Source: Arcuatula senhousia (Eukaryota > Mollusca > Bivalvia > Mytilida > Mytilidae). Taken from it: a stretch of 64,000 nucleotides of DNA. The notes under the pieces are model-generated. The model was not told where the DNA came from, searched no databases, and was given only the letters and a program-made list of their open reading frames with translations. Every line of letters begins with the position of its first letter. The first letter of the stretch is position 1. Position numbers and translations under genes: made by a program. This document shows positions 22,096 through 33,512 of the stretch, in pieces. The stretch lies in assembly GCA_963971305.1 (NCBI GenBank), contig OZ020303.1, positions 63,364,867 through 63,428,866 of the forward strand. Reading direction: 5' to 3'.

Positions 22096-24339
22096 GTGTT
22101 ACATGTAGGTGGTAAAAGTTTTTCAATTTCATTCCTTCTGTCACTTTCTAAAAATATTTTTCCCGTAGATTCATGACACTTGAAAGTAAACTCAAACTAA
22201 CATATGATGAACGTCAACATAATTTATCTTCATCATGGGAGTATCACAATTATGATTGTTCTTATCCAAAATACCACTGCATTTAACGGATTTATATTTT
22301 TAAAAAGGCAACCTAAAGACAAAAACAAAATATAACAGAAAAAAATAAATGCACAACACATGTACATGTAGCCGAATAGTGCAATTATCTTTTAGTTCTT
22401 TTTTTGGGGGGTGGTGCGGGGAGGGGGTAGGTCTATACATGTAGTTACAAAGAAAAACCGTTGTCTTTTTAGCAATCGTTCATGTTATTCCATTGGAACA
22501 TACAGGAAACTTTTCTAACTAAACTCTTTCAGATGGTCAAATAAATTTAGTTTATTAAAATTCGTTAGCTGAAATCGTAAGAAGTATATTTCGTGTGTTT
22601 TATAACGTTATGGCTCTGTCGCACTATAATGTTCAATCCAACGTGTTCCAAAGTTCGAATTGGCAGTCGCTCTAGATTTTTTTTTCAAAATTAATAGTGA
22701 TCGAATCCAAAACGTCTGACTGACTACTTACAACGCACGACAAATTTATTCATTACTTATCTTTAGCGCATGACAACGTGGTTCGGGGGTATAAGCAAAA
22801 TCCATAATTTTTTTTTATTTTGCAGAATTAACTTTCATAAACGAACATTAAAAAATGCAAAACAATTCGGGTCACCTACCTTTCTAAAGGTGACCTTGCA
22901 AAGTTGGTGACCTCAAGTTTTGTTTTTTAAATAGGAAAAGAGTTATTTAACATCATTGTGAGCTGGAGCTGGAAATCAATCAGATTTTAGTTATTTTTCA
23001 CAAGTGACAAGTCATTTATACTATCTTCCGAAAAAACATTTAAAAAACTTAGGGTCATGGACCTTCCTTTTATATATTTAAAGAAAAACTATTTTCTCCT
23101 GTACATTGCTATACAAAATATGTCACAAATTTTCCCGCAAATAAATAATCCCCCCCGTGAAAATAGAAATTTTTAAATTATGTGTTATATTTATTTCATT
23201 TATTTCATTAACAAAACAAGATCATTTAAAAGAAGCTTTGCTAGTTTTGTGATATTTTAAGTCATTTTAATTGAAATGCACTCTAAAAATTTGCAAGATG
23301 TCCGAAAAAAAAATACCCAGTTATATAATTATACTCCCGCGAACTAGTCCCCCCAATAAGTGCGTCTGTTACACTTTTTTTCGTAAAAGACTCGTATGCT
23401 TCCGATATTTGGCTTCCTGTTTAATTAACAAATCAACTAAGAGTTCTTTAAGGATAAAAAAAAATCTGGACAGGTTTCTCAGCTACTCCTTTTTGTAGGC
23501 TATCGATATTTGACATTCAGCTGAAGTAGGGGTCTCATATGATGGTTATGAGGTTAATACATGTATTGGGTTTTCGGTGCTCACCTGGTCACAAATGTAT
23601 ACATATAACGTGTCCTTTTTTCCACTGGAATGACACTGATTTTTGTAGATTTTAACACATTCAGGTTCAATCATATATAATGGTCTTTGGACAATAGCAT
23701 TTAATTAAGATGGAGCCAACGGACTACATGATTTTAGTGAAAAAATGTCTGGTGATGAAGTTTGGTAATACAAGTCACATGTCAACACACAAGTTGCCAA
23801 AAGTAAAAAATTATGAGCTCCGGTGAAAATCGAAGGACCCCCGTAAATAATGTTTGCGGAACAATTTTACCATAGGTGACCCCCCCCCCCCCCTTATAAT
23901 TTGATTTTTTAACGGTGACCTACCAGGATTCCAAACATTCTGCCCATGACCCTCCCTAAATTGCTACCCCCCCCCCCCCTTCAGCTGATAAATAATGACC
24001 GTTCCCAATTACAACGTTTCCTTTTTCTTCGTAGATTCAAACCAATTTGAATATATAGAAACAATGATTCTTTAGGTGAAATCATCTAGTTATGGTTCCT
24101 TTTTTCCAACCTACCACAACAGAATACGAATTCAGATAAATTCAGGAAAAAATGTATTTGAGGAGAAACATGTTAATATAAAACTTTAATCGCATTAAGA
24201 TGTGTGTTACACAAATTATATTATATTCAAATTCTTTTTTTAATTCTTAAACACCATATGTGACATTTTTTTAACTTAGAACCATTGATCTATTTTTCTC
24301 GAAGTATTTTGTTTAAATAGAATAAAAAGTTACGTTTTA
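22096..24339. other. Interior of the 3.7-kb element, noncoding
   Basis: No frame above 75 codons was found. Poly-C runs lie at about 23881-23894 and 23969-23980, and a G-rich tract at 22406-22430. Confidence 0.5.
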
Positions 24340-24696
24340 AAAACCTTCGGTCCTGTTTCGGGTTTATGTTACACTAATTACCGACACCCGATCGTCACGC
24401 CCTCTGTTAGGTCTGTTTTTAAAAACGTCTGTTTGGCTTTTTACAACTGTCGGTTTGTAAACTTTCATGCCTGTTTTTGTATTTTTGTGTCTGTTTTACA
24501 TAATCGTCTGTCTGTTTATAAAATTTATGTCTGTTTTTGTATTTTTTTTGTCTGTTTATAAAATTTCATGTCTGTTTTTTGTATTTTTTGTCTGTTTATA
24601 AAATTTCATGTCTGTTTTTTGTGTTTTTGTGTCTGTTTAAAGTTTATTGTCTGTTTCTAAATTTTTTGTTAATTTTTGCCCGAATGGCTGCCCATA
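24340..24696 (-). repeat. Right terminal inverted repeat with TGTCTGTTT array
   Basis: It is the reverse complement of the left repeat, with the same motif order (ACACCCGATCGTCACGCCC, then TGTCTGTTT repeats, then GCCCGAATGGCTGCCCATA). Small gaps and substitutions show moderate divergence between the two arms. Confidence 0.85.
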
Positions 24697-24702
24697 TTTG
24701 TA

Positions 24703-25483
24703 TATATTATTTTGTATTGCCACATATATGTCTTCATGCATGTCATGTATATTCTGTCATAAATAAACATTTGTACTGTTATTGCCCCTTGAGGGCCCAT
24801 GATTGGTCAAATAAACTTGTATTCTGACTTGTATTCTTGTATTCTTGTATAGTGACCCTTCATCGGACCTTGATAAAAAGGTCACCATTGACAGGAGGTC
24901 TTTAAAAAGAGGTTGTCGAGATAAAGTATAATGCTAGGTATGTGTAATTAGGAACATAATTAGGAAAAGACAGATATTTCTATCACCTCACAGCTTTGAG
25001 AATATTTTCTGTCGTAATGTTTTCCAGAGCCTTCCAATTCTGTAAAGAATAGGCAACTTTTGCTTTATATTTCAGACTTTATTACATGTAATAATAATGA
25101 TATGTGCATACTTTTTACAAGTACAATACTGATAAAAGTTGTAAATTTCTGACAACACATTGTTTAAACTCTAGCATGACATACCGGAACGTTAGAGACT
25201 TGAAAAATTATTGAATTAAAATTATCAAAAATGAATGATTCAAGTGCATGGCCTTCTTATGATTAATAGTTTTGAGCTACATATATCTAGAAATATATTT
25301 TTATCAATTTAGATATTATTCATAAGTAAATGGAGTGTTGCTTAAGATCATTTTTATAAAGCAACTATTAATAAGGACTACTTCTGCTTACCTCAAATTT
25401 ACCTTTGAGAACTTATTAATTATCTAGATTGTAGGAGGGTGTTACTGTTTGATATGAAAGCTGACCATAATCATGCCAATAGG
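24703..25483. other. AT-rich intergenic DNA, no feature recognised
   Basis: CTTGTATTCTTGTATTCTTG at about 24829 is a small repeat. Nothing else stands out. Confidence 0.45.
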
Positions 25484-25515
25484 GAATCATAGACGAAACG
25501 CGCGTCAGGCGTAGC
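25484..25515 (+). ncRNA. Hammerhead-ribozyme remnant (copy 3, 3' half only)
   Basis: AGACGAAACGCGCGTCAGGC followed by GTAGCAAAATT preserves stem II 3' strand, the GAAA core, minimal stem III, the cleavage TC and stem I. The CTGATGA half is not found upstream, so the copy is incomplete. Confidence 0.55.
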
Positions 25516-25639
25516 AAAATTTGTTGTCTTGAACTTTTTTTTTGATTTCCCCTTTCCCCATATTTTTCATCATCGTTTCATGTTCATTTTATCACCCTTG
25601 CCGTTTGGTAGCTGGATTCCTTCGATTTATCCTTCAGAG

Positions 25640-26020
25640 TTTAAAGATTAAGGAAACCACCGAATCCAAATGCTTCTCGACATTTTTGGATTTGCATCTC
25701 GAATTGGACCAGGGTAGGGTGGTCATGATCATCTCAGTACAAAAATTGACGATAAAAGAGACGACTTTAAGTTTTATATTTATTTTATAATTTGTTCTAA
25801 CCTGGATAGTAACAAACCTACTTCTATGCTATATGTTTTTCATATTTCACAACCTATTCGATATGCCAGGGCTTGTACAAAATATTCAGATTTTTTTTAT
25901 ACGAGACCGCTGTCACCGCGACCGACTACTATTATAAGACAAAAGTTATAATAAAATACGTCTCATACGATATTAAAAAAAAAAATCTTCCTTCTGAATC
26001 AGTCATTGGTAGAAAAAAAA
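25640..26020 (+). mobile_element. Naiad family-2 RT fragment
   Basis: The translated pieces TFLDLHLELDQ, STKI-like, ISQPIRYARACTKYSD-like and SLVEKK-like sequence match the C-terminal third of the family-2 RT at 52599-52994. Frameshifts near 25720 and later stops kill the frame. Confidence 0.7.
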
Positions 26021-26374
26021 GGATAGAGAACACCTAAGGGAGATAACTCTCAAATATCACTTGAACGTTTTAGTAAATCACAATATTCAAAGAAATCAAG
26101 CTCCTCAAGGATCAAATATGAAATGTTGAAACTCCATTATGTTCAATGAAAATTTTCACAAGAAACCTATGGTTCGATTTTCTTAGCATTTTGCAATTAA
26201 ATTTATTTGACTGAAATACATATTTTTGAAAAAATCTGAGAAAAATTCAACAACAGAATTTTATTTTAGCCAAAGTGTTTGGTTTCACCTTAAACGTAAT
26301 GGTAACAACTAGTTATTTTTTGGATAAGTTTTTGGTTGATTTTCGATCTGAGATGAGCACTTCTACATTCTTTT

Positions 26375-26480
26375 ATGTTGTCATAATCGTGTTGTGTTTT
26401 GTGCTTGTGACTACCCGACCCAAAGGCTGCAATCAGAGAAGGAGGTTTCGCGCGAGTGTTCATTGGAATGCCGATAGTCT
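26375..26480 (+). mobile_element. Naiad family-2 3' tail fragment
   Basis: GTTGTGTTTTGTGCTTGTGA, CCGACCCAAAGGCTGCAATC and AGAGAAGGAGGTTTCGCG line up with the family-2 tail near 53055-53120. It is diverged. Confidence 0.5.
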
Positions 26481-26944
26481 ACTGAAAACTACAAATTTGA
26501 GTCTTTAGAAAAGTTAAGCATTTTGATTTAGTGGAGAGGTGTTGTATTTAGCGGTCTTGGTCTTTTTTATCTATTGGACAGGTAAAAAAGAAAACTATCG
26601 GTTCAGCATTTGGACATTTTTGGCATACAAATTAACCCTTTACTTTACCTTAAACTACAAGAACTTTAAAAAACTGCTACTTATCATTCTTGGTAAATTT
26701 TATGAACTATCAGAACATTGCCTTGACGATGTTTACCGATGAAAACATTAATAAACATTTATCCTAAATTTTTATGTACTTTTTTCAATTTAAACATATT
26801 TTAATGTCAAAAAACTCAGACAAAGGGATATGACACAAGTTCTACAACTTAGTACGTCTTCTCCTGTTTGTTTGTTATGGATGACATGATTTTTTTTTAC
26901 TGAATAAACACTATATACTTGAACTTGTAAATTAGACTTGGACT
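26481..26944. other. Intergenic DNA, no feature recognised
   Basis: A 67-codon frame at 26539-26742 lacks support. Confidence 0.4.
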
Positions 26945-28330
26945 GAAAATGGTCTTTCTTCTTTCCTCACTGTTTGAAACAGTAGTGTAAAATTATTTTA
27001 TACTTTGCCAAACTTATATATATATATATTTAAGTCAAATTCAAATGATCAAAAAATGACTATTTAGAATCATCCATTTTAACAGTGATTGACAAGATTC
27101 ACTCTCTCATAATAGTTATATGTAGAAGCCAGTACTCTGCCCGCTTATGATATAGACACATATAGATAAGATTGACAAGCTACAAGAAAGTTTAAGACGG
27201 TTATAAAACAAACATTTTTAAATATATCCGATTCCGAGTAAAACTATACATTTATTATTTGAAAAACTGAATATTTGCTTTTATTTCATATCATATTTAT
27301 GGTTTCTGACGAATGTTTATTATATTGCAATGTAATGGCTTGTTAATAGCGCTGAGTGCACAGAGGATGAAACCCATGAGCTATAGGGTGGAAACTAAAT
27401 TTGAATGATTAATAAAAAAATGAATAAACTCCATAAACTTGAGCTGACGAAATGTTGCTTTGCAAAAGAGAAAGTTGATAACTGGACTTTGAAAGTGATG
27501 AGGTTTTGAAATTGATGCCTTAAATCATTAGGGTAAAATTTAGAGTACAAAATGAGCTAAACATTTTGACAGGTTACCGTTCTCGTTTTAAAGATAATAA
27601 GAGTTCAAAATTTGGTTAGCATTATTTAGCTGTAAAAACCTGTAAAATAGCGATTAGAATTTAAAATAAATTTGCAAAACAGATATTTATGATGTAATGA
27701 AGACATTGCACAAAAGAAAAGCAGGGGTTACCATGCAAAAATGTTTGCCTTATTTTGATGGAAAACACCCGAGGATTCCGAAAAAATGTAAAAAATCTCA
27801 AAATTTGACCCTCCAACATCCTTAAAGTCATCCGTCAGTGGCTATTTCGAGGTGTAGATCTTAATATGAAACGTCTTCCTAGAAACCACGAGGTTCTTTA
27901 TCTATAGCTTCTTTAGACACATGAGATGGAGAAAGTCACCAAATCAAAGACTGTTGAGGATTAGGACATCAATTACGTAACGGAAGGTGAGATTAAGGGA
28001 AAGAGGTCATATATGATTTTTTATCGAGAAGTAATTACAGTATTAAAAACGAAAGAATATGGAATATGTGCCAAAAAGACACGATCCACATATTGAAATG
28101 ATTTAATAAATGTACAAAAGCAAAATTTCACTGCGTGTGAAGCGCTTTTCTGGATTAACCTTCATCAGTATGTCTACTCCATTATTAGAATAGTTGAAAG
28201 AAATAAACAAAGAGACTCGCATAAAAATAATAAGTACTCTAAAGTCTGCACAAAGAGAACTACTTAATATATAACCATGAAGACATCTACAGTAAATGTA
28301 AAAATACATGTAGCAAAATTTTGAAAACGG
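26945..28330 (+). repeat. Segment paralogous to 56945-58245
   Basis: Shared phrases in the same order include AGAATCATCCA, AGTTTAAGACGGTTATAAAAC, TATCCGATTCCGAGTAA, CTATACATTTATT, TGGTTTCTGACGAA, GCTATAGG and the same Naiad debris on the minus strand. The two blocks differ by many substitutions and gaps. Confidence 0.7.
27425..28035 (-). mobile_element. Naiad family-1 RT fragment (highly decayed)
   Basis: On the plus strand AACTCCATAAACTTGAGCTG, GAAATGTTGCTT, TTTCGAGGTGTAGATCTTAA and GAGATGGAGAAAGTCACCAA match the complement of the family-1 RT C-terminal region. The frame is destroyed by insertions (27490-27835 has little similarity). Confidence 0.7.
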
Positions 28331-28339
28331 GTAAAAATA

Positions 28340-29215
28340 GTATCAATTATGTATTATGACCAGTTTTTTGCCTTTGGTTCACCAGTAGAAGTTATTGATC
28401 TAGTTGTTTTAAAAAAATTACTTTACTTAGCGTCAATCAAATCATATATGGTAAAGCTCTTGATTCAGTATTGCGCACATTACTTTATCTGAGACTAATT
28501 ATATAAGAATACTGCTAACAATACCAACCGGTTGATGCTGGTATAGGCTGCTAGCTGGTTTTTATTTCTTGTTTTTATGCCGACTGTAATAACAGTTTTA
28601 AAAACAAATCAGTCAATTTTTAAAAACAAACGAAAACATTAAAAACACACACATATATATACACAAGTTCAAAGCAAACTGCAGCCACGACGTGAACCTT
28701 TTTTATCGAGAGTGAACTTAGTTCCTGCTGATTACATGTAACACCCACTTAAAACAATCAATAGGCGAATTTCATATTTGTGGTTTTAGGTCAGATCTTT
28801 GGTAAAAGGACCAAACAGATACAAAGGGGGAATCACCCCTACAGCTGTCACACTGGTTTACATTTCAATTAGAGAAATGAAAAACAGCTCACGAATTTCT
28901 TAAATCTGCAGCAAATTTATCTTTCGTAAATACATGAGCAGTGTACGGTATTTTTTCCCAAAACTAAATATACACTTAACAAATTATTTATGTTATCCTA
29001 GCATCGGTTTTTATGTCCCTCTTCTTCCTAAGCTCCTTTGGGACAGGGGACTAGAATGTCTGGTGTTAGATTTTCAATGAGTTATTCTCCTTATGACTAA
29101 TTACCAAAGCTTTCGATAGACTAAAACCAACAATATGAAAATGATATATTCAGCGCACGTCGAACCCGCTGGAGTCCTCCGTAAAGTTTCTTTAGTAAAT
29201 ACAAACCCAATGAGC
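28340..29215. other. Intergenic DNA, no feature recognised
   Basis: TTGGTTCACCAGTAGAAGTTAT at about 28374 matches 58216 (GGTCCACCAGTAGAGGTTAT), so the paralogous segment may extend here. Confidence 0.4.
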
Positions 29216-29219
29216 ACCA

Positions 29220-29400
29220 TATTCCTATGAACATTAGTTCACTCTTGTTCGCATTGTTGATTTCCGTTCGGTTTATTTTGTGTTTTGTGTTTCTTTGTGC
29301 TGTTCTTAATCGTGTTTATCGGTTTTGTCGTTGCCCTTTCGGACTTTTGACACTTGAGAGTGCCCATTTGCTTCTTGCTATCACAGGGATATGTTGTTCC
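29220..29400 (+). mobile_element. Naiad family-1 3' tail fragment
   Basis: GTTCACTCTTGTTCGCATTG, TTGATTTCCGTTCGG, TCGTTGCCCTTTCGGAC and TTTTGACACTTGAG match the family-1 3' region. It is truncated at both ends. Confidence 0.75.
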
Positions 29401-29420
29401 TGTCTTCAGTGAAGATATTT

Positions 29421-29670
29421 TACGGTGGGGCTCCTCATGGGGGGTACCAGGAATCAAGTAATCAGCATTTTTTTGCCAGTGTAATCAAATAATCATATAT
29501 TTTTTTAGAAATGTAATCAAAAACTGTTTCTTAATGGGAATCAAGTAATAAAAAATTCCAACCTTGGTGATCAAGTAATCATTAAATATGTGCTCTTTTA
29601 ATCAAGTAATCACTCTTAAAATGGCCTGGGAATCATGTAATCAAAAACCCCATGAGAAGGCAATACGGTA
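29421..29670. mobile_element. Inverted-repeat element filled with ATCAAGTAATCA motifs
   Basis: CTCCTCATGGGG near 29431 faces CCCCATGAGAAGG near 29649, imperfect inverted ends. Between them AATCAAGTAATCA or close variants occur about eight times at 20-35-bp spacing. There is no coding frame. Confidence 0.65.
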
Positions 29671-29784
29671 GACCTTATGCACACATTGATGATTGCAGAT
29701 GTTGGTTTGTCGTAAAATTTTATTTTGTCTTGAGTTCCTAAACTTGGATTAATACACTGAATTGGAAATTAGCAGTGCGACGGT

Positions 29785-30000
29785 TGTGATATAGCAGGTA
29801 TGAACCGTTTACCCTTTCATGTGCACCTGAATTCACTCTTTTTACGACTTGAGTTTGCTTTCTTGTTTTCTGTTTGTTGATTTTGTGTTCTGTGTTTCGT
29901 TTATCTGTTCTTGGTCGTGTTTACCGGTTTTGTCGTTGTGCATTCAGACTTTTGACACTCGAATGCCCCATTGGTGCCTCTTTGCTTCTTCCAATAAATT
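29785..30000 (+). mobile_element. Naiad family-1 3' tail fragment
   Basis: TATAGCAGGTATGAACCG, CACCTGAATTCACTC, CGACTTGAGTTTGC and TTTTGTCGTTGTGCATTCAG, ending in CCCATTGGTGCCTCTTTGCT, follow the family-1 order. Confidence 0.78.
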
Positions 30001-30514
30001 AGTTTAAAATGCCATAATAAGGTTATTCTTTGTAATCGACAGAAGAGTGGATAAATGAACAGACGGAAAACAATTATTAATGTCGCACGAGTTAAGTATA
30101 GAGAGTGAAAAGATCTGAAATTATTGCTGACATATAATCTTAATATATTTTCTGCCAACTTTAATCATGATCTATATCTGAAGCTTTTTTTTGTGTGCAT
30201 TATTTATTAATTTACTTAAATGCACATTACAATATATGTTGTACATATAATTAAGAAGGAAACGTACAAAGGGAGATAAATCAAATCTTTAGGTATACGT
30301 AACTGATCGAAATCGAAAACAAATTACAAGTTAAATAAAATTTTGACATTCAAAAGACGACAAAATATTTATATCTACCATTAAATCTTTAATATTAAAA
30401 GCGCAATCCCCCAAAACAGGTATGCTAGCCGTTAATTTGCATTTTTGTATACTTAAATATTGTATCTCTATAGATACGTTCGTAGAATTTTGTTCGTTCG
30501 TGTCTCGTTTAAAA
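30001..30514. other. AT-rich intergenic DNA, no feature recognised
   Basis: No coding, RNA or repeat signal was identified. Confidence 0.4.
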
Positions 30515-31080
30515 GCTTCTATTTGGGGGAGAGATTTTTCAAAAACAAATTAACATTCCTATGGACCCAAATTGTGCTGTTGTCTTCGCCGATTTGCTTT
30601 TATACTCTTACGAAACTGATTTTTTCGGGAACTCATAAATAACTTTAAATATATTGATGATGATCGCTCTGTCAACAAGCAGCTTCGTTTGGGAGATAGA
30701 TTGTTTTGATATATCCTCCAGAGTTAAAAAGGGACACAAAAAAACTTATACTGGCTCTCTATTCTAACCTCACTTTACGTTAAATTGATGATGTCCTTTT
30801 ACAGAACCATTCTCGATTTGGTGACTTTCTATATCTCATATATCCTCAGGAACTGGATGTAAAGGACACAATGGATTCTAGGAAGTCTGTTTCACATTAA
30901 TATCTTCATCTCGAAATAAGACTCTCAACAAAGCTCTATAACAAACGTGATAACCTCAACTTTCCAATTGTCAACTTTCATTTCTTGTGTAGTAACATTT
31001 CGTCCGCTCCAGATTATGAAGTTTACGTGTCACAATTGATTCGTTACTCGAGAGCTTGCCGGAATTACATCGATATCCAT
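30515..31080 (+). mobile_element. Mosaic Naiad RT fragment (family 2 joined to family 1)
   Basis: From 30515 to about 30722 the sequence resembles family 2 around RT motifs B and C (GLMGPKLCCCLRRFAFIL-like when shifted, then ILQS for the YPPE region). From about 30750 it switches to family 1 (LTLR-IDDVLLQNHSRFGDFL and KDTMDSRKSV). The overlap repeats the motif C region, as expected from two insertions or template switching. It has many stops. Confidence 0.68.
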
Positions 31081-31084
31081 TGAA

Positions 31085-31480
31085 AAGCGACGACCGCAAC
31101 CGAGGAGCAACATAACCCTGTGTAAACAATTTTTGTGTCAAACGTGACGCTCTGCAATGGAAATCGTTTTCAAAGTTTTTAAGTCGTCTATTTATTCGTT
31201 ATGTTTTGTACTGTGATGACTAACTTGGTCATATTTGAGATCCAATTCAAGAATGAAGTGAAGCAGTTGGATTCGTTGGTTTGTCTAATCTCTTAGAAAG
31301 AAGCAGAGGTTCCAATTGGGCATCTGCATGTAAAAGTCCAAAAGGGCAAAACCAGCAAACACAAACAAGGACAGGACGAAAAAAAAAACATATAAAACAC
31401 GGAAACACAAAAACCAATGAATATATATTAACAACGCAAACTCTAATCCCATTGCAGAGTATCACGTTATACACAAAAAT
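31085..31480 (-). mobile_element. Inverted Naiad family-1 piece
   Basis: CAACCGAGGAGCAACATAAC and CAAACGTGACGCTCTGC read as the complement of the family-1 RT C-terminus. 31270-31480 is the complement of a 3' region with CAAAAGGGCAAAACCAG. It forms a large inverted repeat with 31481-31990. Confidence 0.7.
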
Positions 31481-31885
31481 TGTTTACACAGGGTTATGTT
31501 GCTCCTCGGTTGCAAGAAATTTTACGACAGACATCATGCTCTCATAGACAAATATGGGTTTTCTATCTCTCAGATGAATGCAGATGGTTTGTCATAGGGA
31601 TTTATTTTGGTTTCCGTTACCGTATTTGACACACTGAATTGGAAATTGGCAAGGCGACGGGTGTGCTATAGCAGGCAGGAACCGCTTACTCGAACGGAGC
31701 GCCTAAGTTTACCATCATTGGGATTAGAGTTTGCGTTGTTAATATACATTCATTGGTTTTTGTGTTTCCCTGTTTTATATGTTGCTTTTTTTGTCCTGTC
31801 CTTGTTTGTGTTTGCTGGTTTTGCCCTTTTGGACTTTTACATTCGGATGGCCAATTGGAACCTCTGCCTCTTTCTAAGAGATTAG
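31481..31885 (+). mobile_element. Naiad family-1 RT C-terminus and 3' tail
   Basis: GGGTTATGTTGCTCCTCGGT begins the C-terminal YVAPRL region. KFYDRHHALIDKYGFSISQM is readable after a short deletion. The tail GTGTGCTATAGCAGGCAGGA follows, then CCCTTTTGGACTTTTACATT. Confidence 0.75.
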
Positions 31886-32110
31886 ACAAACAAACGAGTC
31901 CAATTGCTTCACTTCATTCTTGGATTGGATCTCAAATATGACCGCAGTCATCACAGTACAAACATTTACGATTTAAGAGACGACTTTTAAACTCTGAAAG
32001 ATATTCTACCTGCTGAGGGTGTATATATTTCACAATTTATTCAATATGCCAGAGGTTGTACAAATTTTTCAGATTTAATGTTTATACGACACTGCTGTCT
32101 CAATGATCGA
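31886..32110 (+). mobile_element. Naiad family-2 RT fragment
   Basis: SNCFTSFLDW, ISQFIQYARGCTNFSDL and DCCLNDRLLDQG-like pieces match family 2 near 52615-52880. It has internal stops. A complement of its start lies at 31215-31290, part of the inverted arrangement. Confidence 0.65.
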
Positions 32111-32194
32111 CTATTAGACCAAGGTTAAAAGAAAACATGGAAAATACATCTTTATGGTGGAAAAAATCAAAATAGTGTTTAAAGTTAGTTGATT

Positions 32195-32490
32195 AGTGAT
32201 TGTTTTGGCTAATATTTGGCTGATGATTATACTCATTATTCCTATTACTAGTATTTCTTCAAATCCGTGTTGTGTTTTTGTAAGTACTGGACCCTTAGAT
32301 TGCAATAAATAAGGGGGGTTTGTGCGCCATAAAATCTTGGGCAGCCCACCATTTAATTTGTTGAAAATCCTGTACCAAGTCACGACCATTGCGATTTATT
32401 TATTTCTGGAATGTCTTCCATGTTTTGTCTTTTTCTCTTGGACATTGAAATTGATCCTTCAAGTTCGGATTTTTTATTACTTTTATTGAC
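32195..32490 (+). mobile_element. Naiad family-2 3' tail fragment
   Basis: GCGCCATAAAATCTTGGGCAG, CCCACCATTTAATTTG, CACGACCATTGCGATTTATT and GGACATTGAAATTGATCCTT follow the order of the family-2 tail at 53115-53250. Confidence 0.75.
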
Positions 32491-33004
32491 TGGCTTTTGT
32501 ATATCACCAAGCTGCTAAAGTGAGCTGATAGAGACATATATTTCCCAGGTTAATACCAACATTTACATGTCCGTGTTAAAACAGGAAAAGTAAAGTAAAA
32601 TGTAACGACCATGTTATTAGGAATGAATAAGTGTCAAAGAGCAGATTATGTTATTCGATATAAAACTGTTGAATGTTACTCCAATTTTATTTCAACATAT
32701 ACTGATACACTCAAAAAGATCAATATTTTAAACGTATATATCGCTTACATCGAAAACTTATTTCATGCTATAAATCGATTACAATAGACTATTGTACGTA
32801 ACATTTTAAAGCAAAATACATATTTAAATTTAAAAAAAAAAATAGTTATACACAAGCAACACAAAATCGTTACTAATTACGAAGGTAACATACTAACTTG
32901 AATACAATCAAAAAACCTTATTTCATTACATCAGCTATCATACCGAGCTACATAAGCATTAACATTTTATTAAAAATTACAGCAAAGTTCCGTACAACAG
33001 ATTT
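32491..33004. other. AT-rich intergenic DNA, no feature recognised
   Basis: No gene or repeat was recognised. Confidence 0.4.
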
Positions 33005-33008
33005 TGCT

Positions 33009-33056
33009 AAATCTGACGCTCGTTTCGTCTATTAAAGACATCAGAGGCGTTCTACC
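33009..33056 (-). ncRNA. Hammerhead-ribozyme remnant (copy 4)
   Basis: The minus strand reads AACGCCT, CTGATG, TCTTTAATAGAC, GAAAC, GAGCG, TCAG. Stem II (GTCT..AGAC) and the GAAA core are well kept. The CTGATGAG core lacks two bases (AG) and stem I has drifted. The flanks TTTTGGTAGAACGCC and GCAAAATCTGT..GAACTTTG are shared with copy 2. Confidence 0.6.
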
Positions 33057-33062
33057 AAAAGT

Positions 33063-33484
33063 TGTAAAGGCTGAACACTATATATTGAACAATAATACCA
33101 AAAAATGCCGAGGAAGAAACCAAATTGTGACTTAGACCAACCCATGCATGGATTAGAAAAACCTTAGGGTATTGACATTTTTTTAAAACTTACACGGATA
33201 ATTTATAATTTTGATTTGATCTTCCACACAAAAATGTTTGATATCGGAGCGGATACACGATACTTCATTAAGTGCATGAATTGCAAGAAAAAATCTCTAA
33301 TAACCGTCCTAATATACACTACGAGTAAGATATCAATGTAAGGTGTAGCTTGAGTCAAACATTTCTTCAAATGCTCATTTAGGGACAATTCATAATACAA
33401 AGTTTCCGAAATGTAAAACTTGGCTTTCTACACCATCAAAAACAACCGAAACAAATGAGAGCATAATGTTGTTTTCGTTTAACA
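33063..33484. other. Region downstream of receptor copy B
   Basis: No second gene was recognised. It probably includes the end of the copy B transcript. Confidence 0.4.
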
Positions 33485-33490
33485 TTTATT
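33485..33490 (-). terminator. Polyadenylation signal of receptor copy B
   Basis: AATAAA on the minus strand lies 22 bases after the stop codon, in the sequence GCACAATAAATGTT. Its position is close but acceptable for a very short 3' UTR. Confidence 0.5.
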
Positions 33491-33512
33491 GTGCAAAACT
33501 GATCGATCCACT

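Larger units (their letters stand above)
20968..24696. mobile_element. 3.7-kb inverted-repeat element with AAACAGACA arrays
   Basis: The outer ends TATGGGCAGCCATTCGGGC and its complement are perfect inverted repeats, bordered by TTTGTA on both sides (20962-20967 and 24697-24702), a 6-bp target duplication. The inverted repeats run about 360 bp inwards and consist of AAACAGACA phrases. No transposase-like frame exists in the 3-kb interior, which instead holds a hammerhead remnant and a Naiad tail. It is therefore non-autonomous or a foldback-like composite. Confidence 0.85.
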
